DNA from: Microvirga calopogonii
Lineage (GTDB): Bacteria > Pseudomonadota > Alphaproteobacteria > Rhizobiales > Beijerinckiaceae
Direction: 5' to 3'
Assembly (NCBI RefSeq): GCF_003347665.1
Contig: NZ_QDGA01000007.1
Coordinates: 1 to 64,000 of the forward strand
DNA: 64,000 bases
Of the stretch, positions 8,863 to 18,890 are shown one piece after another. Position numbers and translations under genes: made by a program. Positions within the stretch are counted from its first letter, which is position 1; each line of letters begins with the position of its first letter. Below the pieces are notes generated by a model that saw only the letters and a program-made list of their open reading frames with translations, was not told the DNA's origin and did not search any database.

Positions 8863-9596
8863 CAGACGATTTCCTGAGCAGCGGGAACGCGGCGGCGGCG
8901 CCGGATCAACCACCAGACTCCGGCTAAATCAAGGATGCCGACCCATAGCCGGTCGAACATGCCATAATTGGAGCGGCCCGCATGCCGGGGCCGGTCGACC
9001 ACATCCACGTGGGCGATACGGAACCCCTCGCGTTTGACCAGGGCGGGCATGAAGCGGTGCAGGGCGTCGAAATATGGCAGTCGCAGATAGACGTCCCGCC
9101 GAAAGGCTTTGAGCCCGCAGCCCGTATCCCGCGTCCCATCCTTCAGGATTCGCCCGCGAATCCCGTTGGCGATCCGGGACTGCCACTTCTTGTAGGCGCC
9201 GTCCTTGCGCCCCACCCGCTGCCCTGCCACGAGAGCGACCTGCGGATCGTCGAGCGCCGCCACGAGCTGGGGAATGAAAGCCGGATCGTTCTGTCCGTCC
9301 CCGTCAAGGGTGACCACGATGGGACCCCGAGCGGCATGAACGCCGGTGCGAACGGCCGCGCTCTGGCCGCAGCTCGCCTCGTGCCGGACGAGGCGCAGCC
9401 ACGGTCGCGTGGCGCGGGCGCTGAGGACCATCTCCACGGTTTCGTCCGTGGAGCCGTCATCCACATAAACCACCTCGAAGGGCCCGAGCGGTGCGCAGGC
9501 GCGCTCGATCTCCTCGACCAGCGGGAGGATGTTGAGCGCCTCGTTCTTGACGGGCACCACGACGCTGATGCGGGGTCCCGGGGAAAGTTCAGTCAT
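8862..9596 (-). CDS. family 2 glycosyltransferase (dolichyl/undecaprenyl-phosphate sugar synthase type)
   Basis: A 244-residue GT-A fold transferase. The nucleotide-binding DDGSTDET (about residue 47) and the metal-binding DGDGQNDPAFIPQLV (about 98) are those of DPM1/ArnC-like enzymes, which move a sugar from a nucleotide donor onto a polyprenyl phosphate. The C-terminus has one likely membrane helix (LWVGILDLAGVWWLI) and then a basic RRRRR run. The product would be the lipid-linked donor for the GT39 enzyme next door. The sugar is unknown; a uronic acid or aminosugar would fit alphaproteobacterial lipid A decoration. Confidence 0.87.
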   Translation of the reverse strand: MTELSPGPRISVVVPVKNEALNILPLVEEIERACAPLGPFEVVYVDDGSTDETVEMVLSARATRPWLRLVRHEASCGQSAAVRTGVHAARGPIVVTLDGDGQNDPAFIPQLVAALDDPQVALVAGQRVGRKDGAYKKWQSRIANGIRGRILKDGTRDTGCGLKAFRRDVYLRLPYFDALHRFMPALVKREGFRIAHVDVVDRPRHAGRSNYGMFDRLWVGILDLAGVWWLIRRRRRVPAAQEIV

Positions 9597-9643
9597 TCTT
9601 TACGGGCCATTCCTGGCCGCCTCTTCGAAGAGGGGACGAAGCT

Positions 9644-11353
9644 CTAGAACCCCGTCCCATAGACGGCGATATCGACCCGCCGCCCGCTGTTGATATTGAA
9701 TCCCTGGATCCGGGTCGAGAGCGTGGGCTGCTGTTTCAGCCGCTCGTTCTCCGTCCGGAACTCCGCCTCGTATCGCTTTTCCACGAATACGACACGGCAC
9801 CCGCCCTGTTTCAGGAATGCGGAGGCCTCGACTCCCGAATCGATCATCTCAAGGTTCGTACCCGTCAGAAAGACGAGGCTTGGCTCGCGGTAGCCGAGGG
9901 TTCCAACCTGCGGATCCATGCACGGCACGTTGTGAGCCGCCTCGGCGAGCCGGCCCGAAACCTTGAGGGAGCGCAGGTCGAGCTGGGCGAAACCGAAGAC
10001 CCCTATCGCCAGGAAGATGGACGACACGAAGCTCGCCCAGAGGGTCGGAACCATCCGGTTCTTCACGAAGGACCACCAGGCCCAGAGCGCAAGCAGCGAG
10101 GAGATGACGAGGAACGGAAGGGCCCGGAAGGGGATCATCCTGTCGAATGTCCATCCGATCGCGGACAGGCCGATCGTCAGCCCCACCGGAATGAAGGGGA
10201 TAAGCACTGTCGCGAACTTGGCAGCAGGACGGTGGGGTCCGACGAAATGACGCGCGATGGCCATGACCGTCACGATCGCAACCGCCGGCAGGAGTGGCAG
10301 CGTGTAGTGCGGGAGCTTGGTCGGAACCGCCTCGAACACGATCCAGGAAGGCACGACCCAGGCAAGGGCGAAAGCCACAGGCTCTTCGCGGCGGTGGATC
10401 CATGCGAAGGGCACCGCGATGGCCGCCAGAATGGCCCCAGGCCAAAACGTAGCGAAGAACGAGATCAGGTAGAAGCCGGGCGGCGCCCAATGGACCTTCT
10501 GAGCCGCGCCGACCTTGCCCAGCATGTCGTGTCCGATGGCCTCCGCGTAGAATGCGCCCCCGGTGTTGATCGCAATGGCGATGAACCAGGGAAGAACGAC
10601 AACGAGCGTGAAGGCCAGCCCCTGCCAGGGCTTCAGGGTCATCAGCCAGCGGCCCGACCGCTCCTTGTAGGACAGCACGGCAGCGGCGAGGCCCGCGAAC
10701 ATGATGACGAGCGGGCCCTTGATGAGGATCCCTAAGGCAAAGCCGGTCCAGAAGAGCCATAATGCCCGTCTCGGCAGGGTCCCTGCCCCACGACTCAGAT
10801 AGGCCCGGGCCAAACCGCCCATCACCGCCACCGAGCAGGCCGTCAGCATGGCATCCGTCTTGGCCAGGCGCGCCTCGACCATCAGGATGACGCAGGTCGC
10901 CATGAGCGCTGCCGTCAGGAACGCCCCTCGCCGTCCGAAGAAGGCCAGCGCCGCCCAATAGGTCAGCAGAACCGTGGCGATGGCGCCGAACAGGGAAGGA
11001 ATCCGGTAAAGAGCGATCGTGGTCCGCGCCTCCGGCACGCCCAGCGCCTGCCCGATTGAAACGGTGGCGCTCTGCATCCAGTAGATGCCGACCGGCTTCT
11101 TGTTCCGCGCCTCGTCCTGGAAGCGAATGTCGACGAAATCCCCTGTCTCCAGCATCTGCTTGGAAGCCTGGGCATAACGAGGCTCATCCCGGTCCATGGG
11201 CTGCAGGGTCGTAAAGCCCGGCAGGAAGCAGGCAAGCGACAGCAGCACGAGAACGGCGCAGAGGCGGGCATGGCTCCGCTCGACGACACTCGTCAGCTGG
11301 GCAACGGAGAGGTAGCGCAGAGACATCCGCTGCTGGGGGACAGAACCGTCCAT
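9644..11353 (-). CDS. family 39 glycosyltransferase (ArnT/PMT-like, polyprenyl-P-sugar dependent)
   Basis: A 569-residue integral membrane transferase with a dozen or so hydrophobic helices. The catalytic-loop acidic motif is clear: MDRDEPRYAQASKQML near residue 55, then FQDEARNKKPVGIYWMQ. This is the ArnT-type signature for transfer of a sugar from undecaprenyl phosphate to lipid A or another envelope acceptor on the periplasmic side. The ATG at 11353 follows GGAG at spacing 7. The C-terminal soluble part (after ~440) ends with a short hydrophobic strand. It is first in a reverse-strand module with GT2 and LabN. The acceptor cannot be deduced. Confidence 0.88.
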   Translation of the reverse strand: MDGSVPQQRMSLRYLSVAQLTSVVERSHARLCAVLVLLSLACFLPGFTTLQPMDRDEPRYAQASKQMLETGDFVDIRFQDEARNKKPVGIYWMQSATVSIGQALGVPEARTTIALYRIPSLFGAIATVLLTYWAALAFFGRRGAFLTAALMATCVILMVEARLAKTDAMLTACSVAVMGGLARAYLSRGAGTLPRRALWLFWTGFALGILIKGPLVIMFAGLAAAVLSYKERSGRWLMTLKPWQGLAFTLVVVLPWFIAIAINTGGAFYAEAIGHDMLGKVGAAQKVHWAPPGFYLISFFATFWPGAILAAIAVPFAWIHRREEPVAFALAWVVPSWIVFEAVPTKLPHYTLPLLPAVAIVTVMAIARHFVGPHRPAAKFATVLIPFIPVGLTIGLSAIGWTFDRMIPFRALPFLVISSLLALWAWWSFVKNRMVPTLWASFVSSIFLAIGVFGFAQLDLRSLKVSGRLAEAAHNVPCMDPQVGTLGYREPSLVFLTGTNLEMIDSGVEASAFLKQGGCRVVFVEKRYEAEFRTENERLKQQPTLSTRIQGFNINSGRRVDIAVYGTGF

Positions 11354-11519
11354 CAATCACTCCGGAGGCGGGCAATCCTTCGTGCCGGCAAGGTTTCCCA
11401 TAGGCACAGGTTCATCAAACCGCGTGATGTCCTCTAAACCCGGCGGGAAGTCAAATTGACGGAATGTAGCGGTGCTCCCTGAGCGTCCAGGAGCAGGTGG
11501 TCCGGGCCCGGGCGCGGCC

Positions 11520-12929
11520 TCAGATGATCCGGAAGTCGCCAGCGGCCATTTTCAACCCCTTGTCCAGCTGAGCGAATCTGATCGGGCTGCTGTCTCCGGT
11601 CCCATCGGCGTCGTAATAGAGTGCGCCTGTCTTCTTGTCATAAATGATCCGGTCGGACGGGTCATGGGCCTTGGACCCGGTCCAGAATGCCGCAGATGGA
11701 AGCTTGCCGGCACGGCTGAGATGCAAAAAGGCTGCATTCTCGAGATAAATAATGTCGTCCGTCACCGAGAAATCCACAATATGGTCCAGGTTGGCGCTCT
11801 TCCTGGGGTTCGTGTCGAAGACGAAGACGTCCTTTCCCTCTCCGCCGGTGAGAACGTCCCTGCCGGCGCCGCCATGAAGCGTGTCGGCTCCGTCGAGGCC
11901 GCTGAGGCGGTCTGCGCCCGGTCCTCCCCTCAGTGTGTTCGGGGCCGCATTGCCGACGAGCACATCGCTGCCCGTCCCGCCCACCGCATTCTCGATAAGC
12001 GACCTGACGTCCCCGTTATACAGGAGAGCGTTGGCAATACTGCGTCGGGCCGGCCTCCCGCCGCCGAGATCGGCAAGCTGCTGGGCCGAGGTTGTCGACC
12101 ACTCGCCGGGCCGCAGGTCCACGCTCAGACCGACCCTGTAGTTCGAGAAGTCGAAGGTATCGTTCCCTCCCCCATCCCAGAGGGTCATGAAGACCCTGTT
12201 GCCTCCCGGCGCACCCTGCCCCACCCCGTCGATGAAGGTCTCACCGGTGGACGGGCTCCAACGATAGGTCGTGTCTTCACTGCGGGTGGAGAAATCCGCG
12301 CCATACATCCGTTGCAGCGCGGCGATGTCGTACATCATCAGGGTCTGCCCGAAGCTCCAACCTTCATTCTCGACGTAGCGTCCGGCCGCCCCGACATAGG
12401 ACCTGTAGGTCGTCAGCGAATACTCCATGGAGTCACGGTCCGGCGTCATGGCTCCGAAGCCGGTTGCCTCATTGCCATGCTTCAGGCCGATTTGATGAAG
12501 TATCTCGTGGATGAAGACGTAATAGGCATAGTTTCCGGGAATCGGCAGATCGAACCAACCGCCGCTCGTCCGAAACCAAGCATCGCCCGCTTCCGGTGCC
12601 TTCGTCGGAAGGTATGTCCATGCAGTATTGGGCTCATCGGATCGTGCCAAACGTAGATCGGCTTGCTGGCTCGATGTCTCCTGGATTTCGACGAAGCTCA
12701 GGTCAGTCACGTCCGAGATCATCGCGAAGACTTTGCGGACCGTTGCGCTCTGAATAGCGGTTAGCGGTTGGAAATTGTTCTGATTTTCTCCGTTACCGTA
12801 ACGGCCTCCATAGATGTTGGCCGCGGAGGGGAAGCTGTAGGTCAGATCGAGGCTGTCCCAACGTTCCCCGGACAGGACACCATCGATGTCCTGATCGTAA
12901 GTTCTGTCCACGGGAGCGGTGACTGCCAT
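11520..12929 (-). CDS. serralysin-like M10 metalloprotease with RTX repeats
   Basis: A 469-residue secreted zinc endopeptidase. The metzincin site HEILHQIGLKH spans residues 141-151 and a Met-turn candidate is M168 (DSMEYSLTTY). A Peptidase_M10_C region follows (WDGGGNDTFDFSNY near 251), then glycine/aspartate nonapeptide repeats at about 317-371 (GGTGSDVLVG, GGPGADRLSG, GGAGRDVLTG). These bind calcium and mark type I secretion. There is no N-terminal signal peptide, as expected. The extreme C-terminus is DFRII, compatible with a type I secretion signal. AAGGGGA lies six bases before the ATG. No ABC/MFP secretion genes or inhibitor lie alongside. Confidence 0.9.
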   Translation of the reverse strand: MAVTAPVDRTYDQDIDGVLSGERWDSLDLTYSFPSAANIYGGRYGNGENQNNFQPLTAIQSATVRKVFAMISDVTDLSFVEIQETSSQQADLRLARSDEPNTAWTYLPTKAPEAGDAWFRTSGGWFDLPIPGNYAYYVFIHEILHQIGLKHGNEATGFGAMTPDRDSMEYSLTTYRSYVGAAGRYVENEGWSFGQTLMMYDIAALQRMYGADFSTRSEDTTYRWSPSTGETFIDGVGQGAPGGNRVFMTLWDGGGNDTFDFSNYRVGLSVDLRPGEWSTTSAQQLADLGGGRPARRSIANALLYNGDVRSLIENAVGGTGSDVLVGNAAPNTLRGGPGADRLSGLDGADTLHGGAGRDVLTGGEGKDVFVFDTNPRKSANLDHIVDFSVTDDIIYLENAAFLHLSRAGKLPSAAFWTGSKAHDPSDRIIYDKKTGALYYDADGTGDSSPIRFAQLDKGLKMAAGDFRII

Positions 12930-13136
12930 TTCAATTCCCCTTGAATTGACTAGCAGTTATCGCCGTGCGCCCTTCTTCTGGATAATCAGCAAGTAGTAAC
13001 AATGTTTGCGTTTATGTATAACTACCGATTGAGTACCACTCTCAATTGCTGGCAATAACCTGGATGCTCTGTCATGTGATCAGAATGCAAATTTGAGCAT
13101 CACCTTTGCACGTAGTAATTCAAGCAACGCCCTGCC

Positions 13137-13173
13137 CTGGTGGGCTTAATCCTCCCATGGACTAGCCCACCAG
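13137..13173 (-). terminator. hairpin after the 13207-13638 gene
   Basis: Perfect 10-bp arms CTGGTGGGCT and AGCCCACCAG with a 17-base loop, 34 bases downstream of the reverse gene at 13207. No T run follows on the minus strand, so it is a stem that may end or protect the transcript rather than a canonical terminator. The rest of 12930-13206 is AT-richer promoter DNA for the protease, with no gene. Confidence 0.45.
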
Positions 13174-13206
13174 ATCTGCCTAATCGGTGAGAACCTGCTA
13201 CCCAGG

Positions 13207-13638
13207 CTATCGAAACCAGCCGAAATAAAGCGCCCAGAGACTGGGGGAACGGATTCCGCGCACCCGACGGGCCGCTTCGTCCGCCCGCATGGCCTCGCCG
13301 CCATGGCACGAGCACAGTACGATGTGGGCGTCGTGCTCGGAGATTTGGAAGAAATCCACCGCATCTCCGAAGGTATCGCTGCCCAGTCCCGCGTGACGGA
13401 GGACCGGATCGGAATAGGCCACCGACAGGGCCGAGCCGTCGGCCCGAAGGGCGAGACGCTGGGCCTTGGGCTTCCACTCGATTTCATCCAGGGTTCTGAG
13501 GATGCGATCCGGATCCTGTTCCAGGAGCTCGACCCAGCGGTCGAGCCGTTCACGCTTCGACAGGACCGGCGCTTTGACTTCCCCGGGAATCTTCAGATCG
13601 GCAACGCTACTGAGTTCGGACAGAGGCCTGTGTTCCAT
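13207..13638 (-). CDS. hypothetical protein, strong ribosome-binding site
   Basis: A 143-residue soluble protein I do not recognise. The N-terminal half is charged and helical (SKRERLDRWVELLEQDPDRILRTLDEIEWKPK). The second half has FFQISEHDAHIVLCSCHGGEAMRADEAARRVRGI, with a CSCHGG cluster that could bind metal or be redox active. There is no signal peptide or membrane helix. AAGGAGGGGAGC stands directly before the ATG, one of the strongest ribosome-binding sites in the window, which is the main reason for preferring this strand over the overlapping forward frame at 13303-13740. It lies between the protease and a TauE gene with gaps on both sides, so it is probably its own transcript. Confidence 0.65.
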   Translation of the reverse strand: MEHRPLSELSSVADLKIPGEVKAPVLSKRERLDRWVELLEQDPDRILRTLDEIEWKPKAQRLALRADGSALSVAYSDPVLRHAGLGSDTFGDAVDFFQISEHDAHIVLCSCHGGEAMRADEAARRVRGIRSPSLWALYFGWFR

Positions 13639-13762
13639 GCTCCCCTCCTTGCAGAAGAGCGGCTACGAGCACCCACCAGCTACAAGCTCAACCTGAAGCC
13701 TATGGAAAAGTTCGAAGACAAGCCCATACGCGAGCGCTGATTTTTTGTGCATTCCAACGTCG

Positions 13763-14530
13763 TCAATGAGCCTTCAGCAAATGCACGACAGCTGGCATTC
13801 CAAGCGACACTCCGGACAGGAAGAGCAGGCCAAGCACGATCAAACGCATCGTAGCGGCTGAGAGCGGCGGAGGCCAGCGGCGGGCCGCGTGGGTTGCCCC
13901 CATGACGACCGGGACGGCGAAAAGTCCCGTCAGAGTCGACGGCGACGGGAGGTTGCCGGAGAAGATCACGAGACCGTTCCGGAACACCGCGTTGAGCGCG
14001 AACACCGTCACCAGGGTTTCCCGTATCGTCACCTGGGGCATGGGTTGCCGGTAGAAGTGATAGACGAGCGGCGGCCCGGCGGTCGAGAACAGCCCACCCA
14101 TCAGGCCCGCGATGCTGCCGAAAAACATGAACGAACCGTCGCTGGATCTCCCGGGGAGCGGCTCGGGCTTTCGGGCGAGCTGCAGGCTCGAGACGATGAT
14201 CACGAAGCCGAGGATAAGGCGCAGAATGTCGGCCCGCGTTCCGGCAAGCCATTCCAGCAGCCAGTAGCCGACGAAAAGCATGGGAATGCTGGTCAGCATG
14301 ACGACGCGGAATTCTCGCCACGCCACGTCGCGCCAGCCTTTGTGGAGCATCTGAACGGCGTTCACGAAGGTGAGCGCACTCACGAGCATCGCCGCATCAG
14401 GAAGGGACAGGAGGCCCGTGAGACCGACGCCACCCATGGTGATCAGGCCGAAGGCAAAGCCGGTCAGGGTCTGGATGTAGGCGGCAATTCCGGTCAGCGC
14501 CAGAAATCCGATCAGCTCGACGAACGACAT
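13763..14530 (-). CDS. TauE/SafE-family membrane exporter
   Basis: A 255-residue membrane protein with seven to eight hydrophobic segments and the duplicated TauE/SafE pattern. The first repeat is GFAFGLITMGGVGLTG near 25, and the second is GLMGGLFSTAGPPLVYHFYRQ near 140. The family exports sulfite, sulfoacetate or other small organic anions; the substrate here is unknown. The Ser-Thr-Ala-Gly-Pro-Pro turn in the second repeat is typical. Upstream is a 213-base gap carrying the 14684-14716 hairpin. A second, unlinked member lies at 54846-55709. Confidence 0.85.
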   Translation of the reverse strand: MSFVELIGFLALTGIAAYIQTLTGFAFGLITMGGVGLTGLLSLPDAAMLVSALTFVNAVQMLHKGWRDVAWREFRVVMLTSIPMLFVGYWLLEWLAGTRADILRLILGFVIIVSSLQLARKPEPLPGRSSDGSFMFFGSIAGLMGGLFSTAGPPLVYHFYRQPMPQVTIRETLVTVFALNAVFRNGLVIFSGNLPSPSTLTGLFAVPVVMGATHAARRWPPPLSAATMRLIVLGLLFLSGVSLGMPAVVHLLKAH

Positions 14531-14683
14531 GCCTCAAAGTCCTTCGGGCAGTCGGATGTCCTGACAGCCTCGCACGGGTTTCAAACCGCCGAGTGCCGGG
14601 AGCCGCCGCCGGAGAGCGGCAGGGTTCCGCAAGGATGTACTGCGCGCCTGCTCACAAATTGGTGAGGCGAAGGCATAGATCAT

Positions 14684-14716
14684 CGTGCGGAAAAGTGAAA
14701 TGCACTTTTCCGCACG
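14684..14716. terminator. 14-bp palindrome after the sigma-factor gene
   Basis: Perfect arms CGTGCGGAAAAGTG and CACTTTTCCGCACG enclose five bases, 27 bases beyond the sigma-factor stop. The GGAAAAGTG/CACTTTTCC core is a common intergenic palindrome in Rhizobiales, related in part (AAAAGTG) to the copy at 2414-2438. It may end the reverse transcript, although no T run follows. Confidence 0.55.
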
Positions 14717-14743
14717 TTACTCAGGCACATAGTGAATGGATCG

Positions 14744-15460
14744 TCAGACCGTTGCCGAGTGATCGTGATCGGCGCGGGTCGTTCCCATCAGCTCGGCGAG
14801 CCGATTGCGGGCGCGATTGACGCGGCTCTTGATCGTCCCGACTTTCACGCCCAAGGCTTCCGCAGCATCCTCGTAGGACATGCCTTCGGCGCCGATGAGG
14901 ATGATCGCCTCACGTTGCTCCTGCGGCAACTTCTCGAGCGCCGTGGAGAGATCCTGAAGGGCGAGCTTGTCCTCCTGGTCGGGGATCGCGATCATGCTAG
15001 CGGCATGAGTGCCATCGCCGTCCTCCACCTCGCGGCTGGTCTTGCGGTGGGTTGAATAGAAGCCGTTTCGCAGGATCGTAAAGAGCCAGGCCTGCAGGTT
15101 CGTGCCGGCCTCGAACGTGTCCTGTTTGGTGAGAGCCTTCAGAACCGTGTCCTGCACCAGATCCTCCGCCTGATCGACCTTGCCGGTCAAAGAGAGAGCG
15201 AAGGCCCGCAGGTTCGGCAGCGCATCCATGACGCCGTTGATGAATTCCTGGTCGACCGGCTCCGTATGAGCGCGGATAACCTGGGCCACGCGATCGGCCA
15301 GGCGCGCGAGATCGCGTGGCAGCTTGTCCTCTGCGGGATCGCCGTAGAGGGCACGCAACTGTTTCCCAAGATGCAGCCGCACGGCAGCGCTCAGCGCGGC
15401 CGCCGAGTGAGCAGCATCGGGGCGGGTGAACTCAGACTGGATTTTGGAATTCTGTGGCAT
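14744..15460 (-). CDS. EcfG-type (ECF15-like) sigma factor with an N-terminal NepR-like segment
   Basis: A 238-residue extracytoplasmic-function sigma factor. Region 2 starts near residue 77 (MDALPNLRAFALSLTG, then DQAEDLVQDTVLKAL and AWLFTILRNGFYS). Region 4 near 165-230 has LPQEQREAIILIGAEGMSYEDAA and the DNA-contacting GTIKSRVNRARNRL. These are closest to EcfG/RpoE2, the general stress sigma factor. Ordinary EcfG proteins begin near region 2; this one carries about 75 extra residues, and 31-60 (LGKQLRALYGD...LPRDLARLADRVAQ) reads like the core helices of NepR, the anti-sigma factor that holds EcfG. No phyR, nepR or kinase gene is adjacent. The ATG at 15460 fits the single reading frame; an internal start would drop the extension. 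Confidence 0.85.
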   Translation of the reverse strand: MPQNSKIQSEFTRPDAAHSAAALSAAVRLHLGKQLRALYGDPAEDKLPRDLARLADRVAQVIRAHTEPVDQEFINGVMDALPNLRAFALSLTGKVDQAEDLVQDTVLKALTKQDTFEAGTNLQAWLFTILRNGFYSTHRKTSREVEDGDGTHAASMIAIPDQEDKLALQDLSTALEKLPQEQREAIILIGAEGMSYEDAAEALGVKVGTIKSRVNRARNRLAELMGTTRADHDHSATV

Positions 15461-15643
15461 GCCGGACTATCTGGTGCATGCCGTTGCCATTTAAATATCC
15501 GAGCGACATTTCGACCATGAGATTTTTTCATGGCCTCGCCTCTGGATTTTATCACCTGTATGCCTAAGCGGCAGGGCTGAGCTATATGCTCTTTCGAACA
15601 TGAGGCCAAACCAAGGCCATTAACCTTTCAAGGAGCATGCGGC

Positions 15644-17113
15644 GTGCCCCATTATCTCGGTATCGATGTCGGCACTTCAGCCGTGAAGGCGATCCTCGTG
15701 GACGAGCGGCAGACAGCGGTTGCGGAAGCGGACGTCCCCCTGCATGTCTCGCGGCCACACGATCTCTGGTCCGAGCAGGATCCGGACATCTGGTGGGAGG
15801 CGGTTCAGGCAGCACTCGATCAACTGCACACCCGGTCCGCGTCGGCGCTGGCAGATGTACGCGGCATCGGTCTCTCGGGACAGATGCATGGCGCCGTCCT
15901 TCTTGACGAGAATGACCGACCTCTCCGCCCCGCTATTCTCTGGAACGATGGCCGATCTTTTCAGGAGGCGCAGGAGCTCGGCGACAAGCATCCGGAGCTA
16001 TCCCACGCCATGGGCGTCATCCCGATGCCCGGCTTCACCGCACCGAAGCTCGTCTGGCTCGCCCGCAACGAACCGGAAGTCTTCCGCGCCGTCCGCAAGG
16101 TGATGCTTCCGAAGGACTATATCCGCCTCAAGCTCACCGGCGAGATCATGACGGAGATGTCTGACGCCGCCGGCACTTGGTGGCTGGACGAGGCAAAGCG
16201 CGATTGGTCCGACTTGGCGCTGGCCGCGACAGGGCTCGGACGCGATCAGATGCCGAGGCTCGTCGAAGGTTCGCAGGCATCAGGTATCGTTCGGGCCGAT
16301 GTCGCTGGGCGGTGGGGTCTGCGCAGCGATGTGGTCGTGGCCGGCGGCGCGGGCGATGCGGCAGCCGGGGCCGTGGGCCTCGGCGCCATTGAGGATGGAT
16401 CGGCCTTCATTTCGCTCGGCACATCTGGACAGCTTTTCGTCACCACTCAGGATTTCAGCCCGGCTCCCGAGGCGGTGGTGCATTCCTTCTGCCACGCAGT
16501 GCCCGGCCGCTGGTTCCAGATGGCCGCGATGCTGAACGCCGCAAGCTGCCTGGCCTGGGGAGCCCAGCTCCTGAAGCGGGACATCGGTGAGCTGCTGCAG
16601 GAGACCGAAGCCGCCTATCGGAAGCCGTCGCCCCTTCTCTTCCTGCCTTATCTCGCGGGGGAGCGGACACCGCATAACGATCCTTACGCACGCGGCGTGT
16701 TCTTTGGGCTCTCGCCGCAGACGCAGCAGACGGACTTCGTCCAGGCAATCCTTGAAGGCGTGGCTTTCAGTTTCGCCGATGCTAAGGAATGTCTCGCACA
16801 GGCGGGCACGCCGCTCACTTATGCGGGTATGATCGGAGGCGGGTCGAGAAGCGTCTTCTGGGCCAAGATCTTCGCCAGCGTGCTGGACGTTCCGATGCTG
16901 CGCTATCAGGGCAGCGACAAGGGACCTGCCTTCGGTGCGGCGCGATTGGCACGCCTGGCAGTAACCGGAGAATCTCCCGAAACGGTGTGCACGCCACCCG
17001 ACATCCTCGAAACCATCGAGCCGCAGCCGCAGCTCGTAGACCTTTATCGTCCCAGGATTGAGGCTTTTCGCAACCTGTATCGCGCGCTGAAGCCGGAATT
17101 CGTGCGGTCCTGA
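15644..17113 (+). CDS. xylB: xylulokinase (FGGY family)
   Basis: A 489-residue sugar kinase that phosphorylates D-xylulose for entry to the pentose phosphate pathway. The ATP-phosphate loop LGIDVGTSAVKAIL is at the N-terminus. GLSGQMHGAVLLDE (about residue 76) is the xylulokinase-type signature and IGGGSRSVFWAKIFA (about 400) the C-terminal FGGY motif. The start is GTG at 15644, nine bases after AAGGAG; an ATG at 15637 is out of frame. It opens a sugar cluster, but 247 bases separate it from the ABC genes, so a second promoter is likely. No xylose isomerase is in view. Confidence 0.9.
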   Translation: MPHYLGIDVGTSAVKAILVDERQTAVAEADVPLHVSRPHDLWSEQDPDIWWEAVQAALDQLHTRSASALADVRGIGLSGQMHGAVLLDENDRPLRPAILWNDGRSFQEAQELGDKHPELSHAMGVIPMPGFTAPKLVWLARNEPEVFRAVRKVMLPKDYIRLKLTGEIMTEMSDAAGTWWLDEAKRDWSDLALAATGLGRDQMPRLVEGSQASGIVRADVAGRWGLRSDVVVAGGAGDAAAGAVGLGAIEDGSAFISLGTSGQLFVTTQDFSPAPEAVVHSFCHAVPGRWFQMAAMLNAASCLAWGAQLLKRDIGELLQETEAAYRKPSPLLFLPYLAGERTPHNDPYARGVFFGLSPQTQQTDFVQAILEGVAFSFADAKECLAQAGTPLTYAGMIGGGSRSVFWAKIFASVLDVPMLRYQGSDKGPAFGAARLARLAVTGESPETVCTPPDILETIEPQPQLVDLYRPRIEAFRNLYRALKPEFVRS

Positions 17114-17360
17114 AGGACGCGCGAATTAGAAACAATGTATCCTAATGTCGACGAACTAACGTCATGAGCAGTGACATTGCCTGCAAATTTTTGTGGGCTG
17201 TGTTCCACGGCTATAAAGGAGGGATTGAAACCCGATTGAATTGAGACATTTAGGGCAGTCAAGATCCCTTCTGATCCGGTCCGAAATTTGGCATGATAGA
17301 GTCTTCAGGGTTCAAGGCTGAAAACTGCCGCCCCAATAACGCGCCTTTAGGGAAACGCCC

Positions 17361-18886
<1,526 letters not shown>

Positions 18887-18890
<4 letters not shown>

